The notes under the pieces are model-generated. The model ran no database searches. It worked only from the letters and a program-made list of their open reading frames with translations, and was not told where the DNA came from. A stretch of 64,000 nt of DNA from Wielerella bovis (lineage in GTDB: Bacteria; Pseudomonadota; Gammaproteobacteria; Burkholderiales; Neisseriaceae), in contig NZ_CP092361.1 of NCBI RefSeq assembly GCF_022354465.1, positions 62,001 to 126,000 on the forward strand, read 5' to 3'. Position 1 is the first letter of the stretch; each line of letters opens with the position of its first letter. Below are positions 55,424 through 64,000 of the stretch, in pieces. Position numbers and translations under genes: made by a program.

Positions 55424-58159
55424 ATGAGCCAAACCGACCAACAATTTGCCAAAGAAACCATCGCCGTCAGCCTAGAAGACGAAATGAAAAAGTCCTATCT
55501 GGACTACGCCATGAGCGTGATTGTGGGACGTGCTTTGCCCGATGTGCGCGATGGCTTGAAACCCGTCCACCGCCGCGTTTTGTACGCCATGCACGAGCTG
55601 AAAAACAACTGGAACAGCACGTACAAAAAATCCGCCCGCGTGGTCGGCGATGTCATCGGTAAATACCACCCACACGGCGACAGCGCGGTGTACCAAACCA
55701 TTGTCCGCATGGCACAACCCTTTTCCATGCGCTATATGTTGGTGGACGGTCAAGGCAACTTTGGTTCGGTAGATGGCGACGCCGCTGCCGCCATGCGTTA
55801 CACAGAAATCCGCATGGCAAAAATCGCCCACGAAATGCTTGCCGATATTGAAGAAGAAACCGTCAATTTTGGCGACAACTACGACGGCAGCGAACGCGAA
55901 CCCCTTGTTTTGCCAACCCGTTTTCCTGCTTTGCTGGTCAATGGCTCGGAAGGCATCGCGGTGGGCATGGCAACCAGCATTCCGCCCCACAATTTGCGCG
56001 ACACGCTTTCAGGCTGCCTGAAATTGTTGCGCGAACCCGAAACCGACATCAACGAATTGATTGAATTGATTAAAGCCCCCGACTTTCCCACAGGCGGCAC
56101 GATTTTCGGGCTGAATGGCGTACGCGCAGGCTACCACACGGGGCGCGGTCGCGTGGTCATTCGCAGCAAAACCCATATTGAACCCATCGGCAAAAATGGC
56201 GAACGCGAAGCCATTATCGTGGACGAAATCCCCTACCAAGTTAATAAGTCCAAACTCGTTGAAAAGATTGGCGAATTGGTGCGCGACAAGCAAGTGGAAG
56301 GCATTGCCGAATTGCGCGATGAATCCGACAAAGACGGCACGCGCATCGTCATTGAATTGAAACGCAATGAAAACGCAGAAGTCATTTTAAATCAATTATT
56401 TAAACTCACTCAACTGCAAGACACGTTCAGCATGAACATGGTGGCTTTGGTGGACGGTCAGCCGCGCGTGTTGAATTTAAAACAGATTTTGAGCGAATTT
56501 TTGCGTCATCGCCGCGAAGTGGTAACGCGCAGAACCTTGTTCCGCCTGAAAAAAGCGCGTGCGGAAGGACACATCGCGGAAGGTAAAGCGGTTGCCCTGT
56601 CCAATATTGACGAAATGATTGTTTTGATTAAACAATCTGCCGATGCGGACGCGGCGCGTGAAGCCTTGTTGAGCCGCGCTTGGCAATCCAATTTGGTCAG
56701 CGAAATGTTGAGCCGCAGCGATTTGGATTTGAGCATGGCGCGCCCCGAATGGCTGCCTGAAAAATGCGGTTTGCAATCAGATGGTTATTGGTTGAGTGAA
56801 GAACAAGCGCGCGCGATTTTGCGCATGAGTTTGCGTAATTTGACAGGTCTTGACCAAGACGAAATCATCAAAGAATACAAAGATTTAATGGCAATTATTG
56901 TGGATTTATTGGACATTTTGGCGAAACCCGAGCGCGTGCGCCAAATCATTGACGATGAATTGACCGCCATGCAAACGCAGTTCGCAGACGAAAGACGCAG
57001 CGAAATCAATGCCTTTGGTGGTGGCGACATTGCCGATGAAGATTTGATTCCGCCACGCGAAATGGTGGTAACGCTGACGCATGGCGGCTACATCAAAACG
57101 CAGCCAACCAGCGATTATCAGGCGCAAAAACGCGGTGGGCGCGGCAAACAAGCGGCTGCCACAAAAGACGAAGATTTTATTGAAACACTGTTTGTGGCGA
57201 ACACGCATGATTATTTGATGTGTTTCACGAATTTGGGGCGTTGCCATTGGATTAAGGTTTACAGGCTGCCTGAAGGCGGTCGCCAGTCGCGTGGTCGCCC
57301 GATTAACAATGTGATTTCATTGGAAGAAAATGAAAAAGTCAGCGCGATTTTGCCCGTGCGCGATTTCCCTGATGACCAATATGTGTTCTTTGCTACCGCG
57401 CAAGGTGTGGTGAAAAAAGTGCAGTTGTCCGCGTTCAAAAACGTGAGCGTGAAAGGCATTAAGGCGATTGCTTTGAAAGAAGGCGACAGTTTGGTGGGCG
57501 CGGCGAAAACGTCGGGTTCGTCCGATATTATGCTGTTCTCCAATTTGGGCAAGGCGATTCGTTTTAACGAATATTACGCAGGTTCGGCTGGCGATGAAGA
57601 CGAAGACATTTCAGGCAGCCTGAACGATGAAACCGTTGAAAATGAAGACGAAAACAACGGCGAATTCAATTTGCAAACGAATAAGGGTGTGCGTCCAAGC
57701 GGTCGCGGTTCGGGCGGTTTGCGCGGCATGAAGCTGCCTGAAAACGGTCGGATTGTGAGTTTGTTGGTGGCGGAATTGGGCAGCGATTTGCAAGTTTTGA
57801 CCGCCACACAAAACGGCTACGGCAAACGCACGCCGATTGACGATTATTCGCGCAAAGGCAAAGGCGGTCAGGGCATCATTGCGATTGACACGGGCGAACG
57901 CAATGGCGAATTGATTGGCGCGACTTTGGTGTCGCCAAACGATGATTTGATGTTGATTACGTCTGGTGGCGTGTTGATTCGCACGAAAGTGGAGCAAGTC
58001 CGCGAGACGGGTCGGGCGGCGCAAGGTGTGCGTTTAATCAATTTGGACGAAGGCACAACTTTGGTCGGCATTGAGCGTATCATGGAAGAAAGTTCGGAAA
58101 ATGACGCAACCTCTCTTTCAGTAGATGATAATAACGTTGATACTGAAAACGACGTGTAA
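55424..58159 (+). CDS. gyrA: DNA gyrase subunit A
   Basis: GyrA (911 residues) cuts and rejoins DNA during negative supercoiling. The catalytic Tyr is Y126 in [10 protein letters not shown]. The quinolone region is [18 protein letters not shown]: Ser 87 is present but the residue equal to E. coli Asp 87 is Gln 91. The C-terminal beta-propeller contains the GyrA box QKRGGRGK. Several DUS are read in frame (SGCLK, RLPEGG, SGSLNDE, KLPENG). The ATG at 55424 follows AGGAACGCGCCCATT. The ATG at 55400 lacks a binding site. Confidence 0.97.
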   Translation: MSQTDQQFAKETIAVSLEDEMKKSYLDYAMSVIVGRALPDVRDGLKPVHRRVLYAMHELKNNWNSTYKKSARVVGDVIGKYHPHGDSAVYQTIVRMAQPFSMRYMLVDGQGNFGSVDGDAAAAMRYTEIRMAKIAHEMLADIEEETVNFGDNYDGSEREPLVLPTRFPALLVNGSEGIAVGMATSIPPHNLRDTLSGCLKLLREPETDINELIELIKAPDFPTGGTIFGLNGVRAGYHTGRGRVVIRSKTHIEPIGKNGEREAIIVDEIPYQVNKSKLVEKIGELVRDKQVEGIAELRDESDKDGTRIVIELKRNENAEVILNQLFKLTQLQDTFSMNMVALVDGQPRVLNLKQILSEFLRHRREVVTRRTLFRLKKARAEGHIAEGKAVALSNIDEMIVLIKQSADADAAREALLSRAWQSNLVSEMLSRSDLDLSMARPEWLPEKCGLQSDGYWLSEEQARAILRMSLRNLTGLDQDEIIKEYKDLMAIIVDLLDILAKPERVRQIIDDELTAMQTQFADERRSEINAFGGGDIADEDLIPPREMVVTLTHGGYIKTQPTSDYQAQKRGGRGKQAAATKDEDFIETLFVANTHDYLMCFTNLGRCHWIKVYRLPEGGRQSRGRPINNVISLEENEKVSAILPVRDFPDDQYVFFATAQGVVKKVQLSAFKNVSVKGIKAIALKEGDSLVGAAKTSGSSDIMLFSNLGKAIRFNEYYAGSAGDEDEDISGSLNDETVENEDENNGEFNLQTNKGVRPSGRGSGGLRGMKLPENGRIVSLLVAELGSDLQVLTATQNGYGKRTPIDDYSRKGKGGQGIIAIDTGERNGELIGATLVSPNDDLMLITSGGVLIRTKVEQVRETGRAAQGVRLINLDEGTTLVGIERIMEESSENDATSLSVDDNNVDTENDV

Positions 58160-58170
58160 TTAAGAAAATA

Positions 58171-58202
58171 ATGCAGCCTGAAAAGTATTTTTCAGGCTGC
58201 AT
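58171..58202 (+). terminator. DUS-like hairpin after gyrA
   Basis: ATGCAGCCTGAAAA and TTTTCAGGCTGCAT form a 14-base stem with a short loop. The arms read GCAGCCTGAA, lacking the first two DUS bases. No strong T-run. Confidence 0.6.
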
Positions 58203-58239
58203 TCATTAATATGTAGTCGGTTAAAATAAAGGATTTTAT

Positions 58240-59811
58240 ATGTTGACTCAATTAAAACGGTATTGCTTTATTTGGGCAGTACTTACTTTCTCTCTCATTT
58301 CTTCTTATGGACTAGGCTACCCTCTTACTAACGGCTATTTTTTAGCGATGGCATGTTTTTGGCTTGTTTTACATCAAGTCAATAAAACAACATTTAACAT
58401 TGTATTTATCATTAATTTGATTGTTTGTGTTGGATTTGCGCCCATCGCACGATTATACGGTCAATTAAGCATTGGTCTGATTGCATCGGTATTTGAAACA
58501 AATACACAAGAGTCTGTAGAATTTTTAGCATCGCTACCTTGGCACAGCTGGATGGCTGCTATCATTGTCCTGTGTAGCGGGGTAGGTGTACTTATCGCAA
58601 ACAAGCCAGCCAAAAAATTATACTGGCTTTCTAAACATAGTACTTTAATTTTATTTAGTTTATTTGTTATTTTAACGTTACATAAACCTCTTTCAGGCAG
58701 CCTGAAACGTCATCTCCCATTCACTTTAGAACGTACGTTGGTTGGAAACATTCATTTTTATGTCCGTGCAGTACAATTAATCAAGCAATATCAGTTAGAA
58801 AAACAAGAATCCCAGCAAATTCTATCGGGTCAGCCCGCATGGCAAATTCAAAGTGTTACGCCAAAATACAAAAACTATGTCTTAATTATCGGAGAAAGTG
58901 CGCGCGCCGATTACCAATCTTTATATGGCTTCCCATTAAACACCAGCCCCTATTTATCTCAAAGTAAAGGCTTAGTTTTAGATAACTTTATCGCACCTGC
59001 ACCTAATACGCAACCGTCATTAACTCGAATGTTGCACTATACGCAAAATGATAAGGTCAGCTATCCCAATAATATTATCTCATTGGCAAATGAGGCGGGA
59101 TTTTTAACGTATTGGTTATCTACCCAACCCACAGGACACGATGCGGATACAGCAGCATCTCGTGTGGGCATCCAAGCCAAACAATCCTATTTTTCCTCTC
59201 CCAATGCCTCACGCCACTCAATTGGCATAGGAGATAAAAGTGATTTTGCATTATTGGATAAACTAAATTATTTTTTGAATCAAAATAATGATAATAAAAA
59301 TGCCTTATATGTATTACACATTAATGGGTCTCATCCAATTTTTTGTCGGCGTTTGGTTCAGCCTGTTTCCGAGAAATTTAAAAATGATGATATGTCGTGC
59401 TACCTAGAAACATTAAAACAAACAGATAAACTATTGGAGCAAATAGAAACTTCATTGAAACAACATGGAAGTTATTCCATATTGTATTTATCTGATCATG
59501 GTCTAGCTCATTCAGATAAAGAAACATCGCATGTTAATTTATATAATTCAAATCAATATAAACAAGCTTATCATGTGCCATTTATTATTATTTCTAGCGA
59601 TGATGTACAACAAAAACGTCAGCAAGCAGCACGCAGCGGTTTTCACTTTATTCAAGGTTTTGCTCAATGGTTAGGTATTGCAGATAACCGATTAACTTTG
59701 TCCTACTCATTTTTTTCTGAAGAACCTGCCACAGAAGAAATAAACGTCTTTAATTGGGAAAAAATTGTACCGTATCAATCTTTGCAAGATGACCCTGCGT
59801 TAAAACCTTAA
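58240..59811 (+). CDS. Phosphoethanolamine transferase
   Basis: A 523-residue inner-membrane enzyme of the sulfatase-fold phosphoethanolamine transferases (OpgE, CptA, EptA group). Four or five membrane segments occupy residues 7-150. The periplasmic domain has metal ligand Glu 219 (IIGESAR), nucleophile Thr 257 (NTQPSLTRM), His 365 (GSHPIF), Asp 419-His 420 (SDHG) and His 445 (HVPFI). The acceptor, lipid A, core heptose or another glycan, cannot be told. Codon use is AT-rich. A DUS is read in frame as SGSLKRH. Confidence 0.87.
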   Translation: MLTQLKRYCFIWAVLTFSLISSYGLGYPLTNGYFLAMACFWLVLHQVNKTTFNIVFIINLIVCVGFAPIARLYGQLSIGLIASVFETNTQESVEFLASLPWHSWMAAIIVLCSGVGVLIANKPAKKLYWLSKHSTLILFSLFVILTLHKPLSGSLKRHLPFTLERTLVGNIHFYVRAVQLIKQYQLEKQESQQILSGQPAWQIQSVTPKYKNYVLIIGESARADYQSLYGFPLNTSPYLSQSKGLVLDNFIAPAPNTQPSLTRMLHYTQNDKVSYPNNIISLANEAGFLTYWLSTQPTGHDADTAASRVGIQAKQSYFSSPNASRHSIGIGDKSDFALLDKLNYFLNQNNDNKNALYVLHINGSHPIFCRRLVQPVSEKFKNDDMSCYLETLKQTDKLLEQIETSLKQHGSYSILYLSDHGLAHSDKETSHVNLYNSNQYKQAYHVPFIIISSDDVQQKRQQAARSGFHFIQGFAQWLGIADNRLTLSYSFFSEEPATEEINVFNWEKIVPYQSLQDDPALKP

Positions 59812-59831
59812 TTTTATACAGTCAATTAAAA

Positions 59832-59871
59832 AGGCAGCCTGAAAACAGAATATCCCGTTTTCAGGCTGCCT
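59832..59871. terminator. DUS-pair terminator between convergent genes
   Basis: AGGCAGCCTGAAAAC and its complement with a ten-base loop, between the stops of the phosphoethanolamine transferase and aldehyde dehydrogenase genes. Confidence 0.8.
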
Positions 59872-59891
59872 ATTTATTTCAACATATCAAA

Positions 59892-61367
59892 TCAATACAT
59901 ACCTTCACGTTCTTCGCGAGTGCTGATATAGATATTTTTCACTTGTGTATAAGCGTCCAACATCATTTTATGCGTTTCGCGTCCAATACCCGAAGTTTTG
60001 TAACCACCAAATGGCGCACCCGCAGGCAGACGGTTATAGCAGTTTACCCACACGCGACCAGTTTCCAATGCACGCGATACGCGCAAAGCTCGATTGATGT
60101 TAGTTGTCCAAACACCGCCACCCAAGCCATATTCGCTGTCGTTCGCCATTTGAATCACTTCTTCTTCGGTTTTGAATTTGATAACTGTTGCCACAGGCCC
60201 AAAAATTTCTTCCTGTGCCACACGCGCATTATTGCTGCTGGCTTCAATCAAAGTCGGTTCCAAAAATTCGCCGCCTGCCAAATCGCCAGCCACTTTTTTA
60301 CCACCTGTGATGATGCGGCAACCTTCTTGTTCACCAATTTTCACATATTTCAAAATGGTTTCCAGTTGTCCACCATTTACTTGCGCACCCATTTGGGTAT
60401 CATCTTCCCATGGCAAACCCACTTTGACTTTTTTGAATTCTTCCGCCAACGCATTTACAAATTTATCGTAAATGCCTTCTTGCACGAAAATACGTGAACC
60501 CGCGCAGCACACTTGACCTTGATTGAACAAAATCCCTTTTTGTGCGCCTTCCAATGCTTTATCAAACGGCATATCATCAAAGAAGATGTTGGCAGATTTA
60601 CCACCCAATTCCAATGTCGATGGAATCAACATTTCAGCAGCAGCAATACCAATACGACGACCAATTTCGGTAGAACCTGTAAATGCCAATTTATTGAAAC
60701 CTTTGTGGTGCAACATATATTCGCCCGATTTGCTACCCTTGCCTGTAATCACATTCAATACACCTTTAGGCAACAAATGATTGATTTTTTGTGCAAATGA
60801 CAACAAACTCAACGATGTGCTAGATGATGGATGAATCACAATGGTACAACCAGCCGCCAAAGCAGGCGCGATTTTCCACGCAGCCATCAAAAATGGGAAG
60901 TTCCAAGGAATGATTTGTCCAACCACACCAATCGGCTCGCGCAAAATCAAAGACAAATCTTCCTCGTCCAATTGCGTTGCCGAGCCTTCTTCGCCACGAA
61001 TCACGCTGGCAAAATAACGGAAGTGGTCAGAGGCCAAAGGAATATCTGCCGCGCGTGTTTCACGAATCGGTTTACCATTGTCCAATGTTTCTTGCAAGGC
61101 AAACAATTCGGCATTTTCATCAATCACATCAGCAATTTTATTCAAAATTGCTGCACGTTCAGCGGTCGTGGTTTTGCGCCAAATTTTGAACGCTTCTTGT
61201 GCCGCAGCCACTGCCAAATCCACATCGGCATTGCTGGCATCTACAAATTTCGCCAACTCCGCACCGTTAGCAGGATTGTGAGAAGGCAGCAAATCGCCAC
61301 CCATTTTCCATTCGCCATTAATCAACAAACCATATTCTTTATCAAACACGTTTAAATCTTTTGCCAT
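59892..61367 (-). CDS. NAD-type aldehyde dehydrogenase
   Basis: A 491-residue aldehyde dehydrogenase related to acetaldehyde dehydrogenases (ExaC/AldB group). The catalytic Cys is in GQVCCAGSR (287-288), the general base Glu 253 is in LELGGKSAN, and Asn 155 is in IPWNFPF. The cofactor-binding Lys of the usual KPAE motif is replaced: the segment reads IVIHPSSSTSLS with His 179. The family residue profile is otherwise intact. A strong promoter is at 61485-61514 and GGAGCAAAAAA precedes the ATG. Confidence 0.92.
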   Translation of the reverse strand: MAKDLNVFDKEYGLLINGEWKMGGDLLPSHNPANGAELAKFVDASNADVDLAVAAAQEAFKIWRKTTTAERAAILNKIADVIDENAELFALQETLDNGKPIRETRAADIPLASDHFRYFASVIRGEEGSATQLDEEDLSLILREPIGVVGQIIPWNFPFLMAAWKIAPALAAGCTIVIHPSSSTSLSLLSFAQKINHLLPKGVLNVITGKGSKSGEYMLHHKGFNKLAFTGSTEIGRRIGIAAAEMLIPSTLELGGKSANIFFDDMPFDKALEGAQKGILFNQGQVCCAGSRIFVQEGIYDKFVNALAEEFKKVKVGLPWEDDTQMGAQVNGGQLETILKYVKIGEQEGCRIITGGKKVAGDLAGGEFLEPTLIEASSNNARVAQEEIFGPVATVIKFKTEEEVIQMANDSEYGLGGGVWTTNINRALRVSRALETGRVWVNCYNRLPAGAPFGGYKTSGIGRETHKMMLDAYTQVKNIYISTREEREGMY

Positions 61368-61428
61368 TTTTTTGCTCCTTGATGTGTTAGCGTTGCCAAG
61401 ATTGCCCTGTTTTCAAACCACCTTCGTG

Positions 61429-61452
61429 CCACTTAAACTCATAAACAAGTGG
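61429..61452 (-). other. Leader hairpin of the aldehyde dehydrogenase gene
   Basis: CCACTT and AAGTGG pair around a 12-base loop in the roughly 110-base leader. No T-run. A possible regulatory or stabilising element. Confidence 0.35.
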
Positions 61453-61484
61453 TTCAAATTTCACAGAACGATACCCTGAAACAG

Positions 61485-61514
61485 AGTATAGCCCCCACCA
61501 CACAAAAATTACAA
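61485..61514 (-). promoter_or_regulatory. Promoter of the aldehyde dehydrogenase gene
   Basis: TTGTAA and TATACT on the minus strand, spacing 18. The predicted start is near 61478. The remainder of the gap 61515-61626 is AT-rich without visible structure. Confidence 0.75.
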
Positions 61515-61626
61515 GGGATTACATCATCTTTTGCATGAAAATAATATACAATTTATTTAACTATATGATTTAAAATAAAAGTAATTATCTATCAGCATAA
61601 ATGATTATTTTTATGACAAATGCACA

Positions 61627-61668
61627 AAAGGCTGCCTGAAAAACAAAAACATGGTTTCAGGCTGCCTA
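61627..61668 (-). terminator. DUS-type terminator after waaC
   Basis: AAGGCTGCCTGAAA and TTTCAGGCTGCC pair except for one central mismatch, because the left arm is read in the Simonsiella-type dialect. On the minus strand the stem is followed by TTTTGTG. Confidence 0.55.
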
Positions 61669-61770
61669 TTATTATCTGATTTTAAATTAAAAAATAAACA
61701 AAATTTAAACTATCCATTCATCATCAATATGTAGTGTGATTTTATAATCAGATACAAGTTTTCAGGCTGC

Positions 61771-62754
61771 CTAAATGGGTTTTGCAAATGCTTTCAGGCA
61801 GCCTTGTACCGCTTGAACTACTTCATCTACGCTGGGCGATTGTCCTATTCCGCCCAAATTTCGCGTCCATGCCGATGGTTGCACGCCTGTTTTGACAGGG
61901 TCGCTATCGGTATAAATGCCGACTAATGGGCGATTAACTGCGTTTGCCAAATGCAGCAAACCTGTGTCTACGCCAATTACGGCGTGTGCATTGGCAAGCA
62001 TATACGCGGCTTCCAACAAATTGACGCGCGGGCAAACTTGCGCGAATGGCAATTGGCTGGCAATGGCTTCGGCGCGTTGTTTTTCGGTGGGATTGCCCCA
62101 CGGCAGCAACACGGGTAAGTCATCGGTTTGATGCAATTTGGTGAGCAAATCCAACCATTTTTCCATTGCCCATAATTTGCTGTCGCGGCTGGTGGCGTGT
62201 AGTGCAATGTAATATTTTTCGGGTAATTGGTTTTTCAGGCTGCCTATAGCATCGGGTGGCAAAACTACACCAAAATCTGGTGCCGTATCAAATGTGTAAT
62301 CAAAGGCTTGGGCAAATAATTGGCGATTGCGCCAAATGGCATCTTTGCCTTTTTTGACGGCATAAGTTTGTTGATAAAAATGTGCAGCAAATGATTCGCG
62401 TGCGGATTGGCTATCCAAGCCAACAATCGATGCGTGGGCAAATTTGGCAAATGCGGCGGATTTAATTAATCCTTGACTATCCAAAACTTGCGTATAATTT
62501 TCATTGCGTAATGCGGTTTTCAGGCTGCCTATTGCTTGCCATGTGGCAGCCTGAAACAGATTTTTGCGCCATGTACGCCAACTCATCGTGTGTACGCGTT
62601 TGACGAATGGATGCAAGCGAGCGATGTCGGCAAAACTGGTTTCGCAGAGCCAATGCAATTCTACATCAGGGTGATGTTGTGCCAAATCGCTGACGGCGGG
62701 GAGCGTGTGAATCAGGTCGCCCATGCTGGATAGGCGTACGAGTAGGATTTTCAT
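61771..62754 (-). CDS. waaC: Lipopolysaccharide heptosyltransferase I
   Basis: WaaC (327 residues) adds the first heptose to Kdo2-lipid A at the inner face of the inner membrane. MKILLVRLSSMGDLIHTLPA at the start, DSQGLIKSAAFAKFA near 95, HATSRDSKLW and the donor-binding VIGVDTGLLHLANAVNRPLV near 270 are typical of glycosyltransferase family 9. Two DUS are read in frame as IGSLKTA and IGSLKNQ, and a third lies at the 3' end (VQGCLKAF). Confidence 0.93.
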   Translation of the reverse strand: MKILLVRLSSMGDLIHTLPAVSDLAQHHPDVELHWLCETSFADIARLHPFVKRVHTMSWRTWRKNLFQAATWQAIGSLKTALRNENYTQVLDSQGLIKSAAFAKFAHASIVGLDSQSARESFAAHFYQQTYAVKKGKDAIWRNRQLFAQAFDYTFDTAPDFGVVLPPDAIGSLKNQLPEKYYIALHATSRDSKLWAMEKWLDLLTKLHQTDDLPVLLPWGNPTEKQRAEAIASQLPFAQVCPRVNLLEAAYMLANAHAVIGVDTGLLHLANAVNRPLVGIYTDSDPVKTGVQPSAWTRNLGGIGQSPSVDEVVQAVQGCLKAFAKPI

Positions 62755-62816
62755 GGTATTTTTGAATTGGGAAATAAAGTTGTCAGATTATAATAGGCAG
62801 CCTGAAAAAACAAAAA

Positions 62817-62895
62817 TATAGTCGCAGAATTGAAAAAGTACTACGGCGTTGGCTTGTCTCGCCGCCTTGTATGCATTTTCACTTCTGCGACTAGA
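62817..62895. repeat. Correia-like element, class C (TATAGTCGCAGA ends)
   Basis: Ends TATAGTCGCAGAATTGAAAA and TTTTCACTTCTGCGACTAGA are inverted copies. The core TACGGCGTTGGCTTGTCTCG is shared in style with the other elements. At 79 bp it is short. It lies exactly between an inverted DUS pair (62795-62806 and 62901-62912). Confidence 0.75.
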
Positions 62896-62916
62896 GCGTT
62901 TTCAGGCTGCCTATGT

Positions 62917-64000
62917 TTATTTTGTGATTTCTTTCGGAGTTTCATTGGCTTCATCCGTAGCCAAACCAATCGGCAATATCAAGCTCAATGGACGTGCCTG
63001 GACAATATCACGCACGCAACGCCAAATGGCTAACCAACTGCCAATTTTGGTTTCTCGCGAACGCAAGGCAACTGCCAATGTCAGCGAAAAACTGACCCAT
63101 AAATTAACACAGCCAATCATTAAAACAAACACGATACTTTGTATAAATAACCATACGCCCACGCCACCCGAAGCGACGGCATAGCCAATATTTGCTGAAG
63201 AAAACGCCACATGCCGAATATCCAATGGCAAACCGAGCGCGTGTCCAACAAAGCCCGTCATACCCAACAGCATACCAAAGCAGATATTACCACCCAATGA
63301 ACCGTAATTTTTGTGGATATAATCAGCCATTTTGCCTCGCCATTTTTCAGGCAGCATTCGGCGCAAAATGGGGTGGTGGCGCAAACGCATCCGCAAATTC
63401 AAATAATCTGCCCGATTATCCAAAAAACCTGAAATAATCCCCGATAAAAACAACCATACACCAGCAATCGTGGCATACCATAAAGTTGCGCCAAATGGAT
63501 TGACGGATTTGAGCTGATATGCCACTTCTTCCGCTGTTAAAATTGGTGTTTTTTGTGTCAGCCAAAAACCTGCGCCCACCAGCATCGCCACCGAAATCGC
63601 TACCAACACATTACCTGCCACTGCCGCCATTTGCGAACGCGCTACGTCCACCAATAATTGTGCCAACTTCATATTAACCGCCGTACCCTTATCGTTGCGT
63701 TCTACAACTTTGGCAAATAAGGATGCGGTCATCGCAGGCTGCTTGGTCGCTACCGTAAAATGCAGCATAAAAATCAAGGCAAAACCCAAGCCGTAATTTA
63801 ATCCAGATGCGATGCCATACATCAAGGGATTATCAATTTGTCGCCCTAAATAAATTTTCAGCAATGCCATCAGCGCAATCAATACGCCGCCGCCAGCCGC
63901 CGACCATACCATACCCATGTATTCTTTTTTATTGCGCGTAATGTAATGCTCGCCATGCCCACTCGTATTTTGCGTGATACTGCGCGACAACATACCCACG
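62917..64000 (-). CDS. Gcr-type membrane protein (site-specific recombinase family), 5' part outside window
   Basis: The frame is open to the right edge, and 361 codons are visible. Several membrane segments (ALMALLKIYLG, GLNYGLGFALIFMLHFTVA, VLVAISVAMLVGAGFWL, GVWLFLSGIISGFLDNRADY) and the block NYGSLGGNICFGMLLGMTGF are those of the family annotated as site-specific recombinase Gcr in Neisseria. The membrane layout argues against a soluble recombinase, and the true role is unclear. The first Met seen is internal, not the start. Confidence 0.8.
   Translation of the reverse strand, partial: VGMLSRSITQNTSGHGEHYITRNKKEYMGMVWSAAGGGVLIALMALLKIYLGRQIDNPLMYGIASGLNYGLGFALIFMLHFTVATKQPAMTASLFAKVVERNDKGTAVNMKLAQLLVDVARSQMAAVAGNVLVAISVAMLVGAGFWLTQKTPILTAEEVAYQLKSVNPFGATLWYATIAGVWLFLSGIISGFLDNRADYLNLRMRLRHHPILRRMLPEKWRGKMADYIHKNYGSLGGNICFGMLLGMTGFVGHALGLPLDIRHVAFSSANIGYAVASGGVGVWLFIQSIVFVLMIGCVNLWVSFSLTLAVALRSRETKIGSWLAIWRCVRDIVQARPLSLILPIGLATDEANETPKEITK

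Noticed and set aside
62917..64000. Gcr-family gene as a mobile-element recombinase
   Set aside because: The protein is a multi-pass membrane protein with no integrase or resolvase catalytic motif, and no attachment sites or cargo are seen.

Overview
The window comes from a member of the Neisseriaceae, most likely close to Kingella, Alysiella or Simonsiella. The main reason is the 12-bp DNA uptake sequence AGGCAGCCTGAA (reverse TTCAGGCTGCCT), which occurs dozens of times, singly and as inverted pairs that act as terminators. From memory of published DUS dialects this is the Kingella-type form, and the near-palindromic 15-mer TTCAGGCTGCCTGAA also contains the Simonsiella-type form on its other strand. 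Protein sequences (ribosomal proteins, UbiM, secreted proteins), Correia-like small repeats and the tuf/tRNA order agree. The species cannot be fixed from the window.

Layout: 1-9.45 kb is the spc/alpha part of the ribosomal super-operon on the minus strand (rplN to rplQ, with secY, infA, rpmJ and rpoA), followed by a truncated J-domain-like membrane protein. 9.8-14.7 kb holds alr, an M20 amidohydrolase, a DUF3079 protein, pdxH and (plus strand) hemA. 15.0-19.6 kb is the S10 part (rplC to rpsQ), again on the minus strand. The normally continuous S10-spc run is therefore split between rpsQ and rplN. The S10 part has its own terminator and the spc part its own promoter, and two same-orientation Correia-like repeats flank the intervening genes. 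rpsJ is not upstream of rplC.

19.9-30.2 kb is mixed: an outer-membrane beta-barrel, ubiM, a LysE-type exporter, a thioesterase-like protein, tRNA-Gly(CCC), uvrC, two tandem small lipoproteins, rnhB overlapping yacG, a DASS transporter and lpxB. 30.7-45.3 kb is the transcription/translation block (minus strand): tRNA-Tyr, tRNA-Gly, tRNA-Thr, tuf, tRNA-Trp, secE, nusG, rplK, rplA, an L10-type leader, rplJ, rplL, rpoB, an unusual lipoprotein gene, and rpoC. 45.4-64 kb carries a ferredoxin, rsmD, an RNB ribonuclease, ogt, an unknown gene between two palindromic repeats, a VapBC-like toxin-antitoxin pair, guaB, a secreted coiled-coil protein, a ClC antiporter, a bacteriohemerythrin, gyrA, a phosphoethanolamine transferase, an aldehyde dehydrogenase, waaC and the 3' part of a Gcr-type membrane protein.

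Most genes are ordinary housekeeping genes. The interest lies in the non-coding fabric: several classes of Correia-like elements that share a core but differ in their ends, elements sitting inside the loops of DUS-pair terminators, single accessory genes bracketed by related palindromes, and elaborate leaders before rplC, rplJ and rpoB. I found no CRISPR array, no complete transposase gene, no prophage and no clear new multi-gene defence system.
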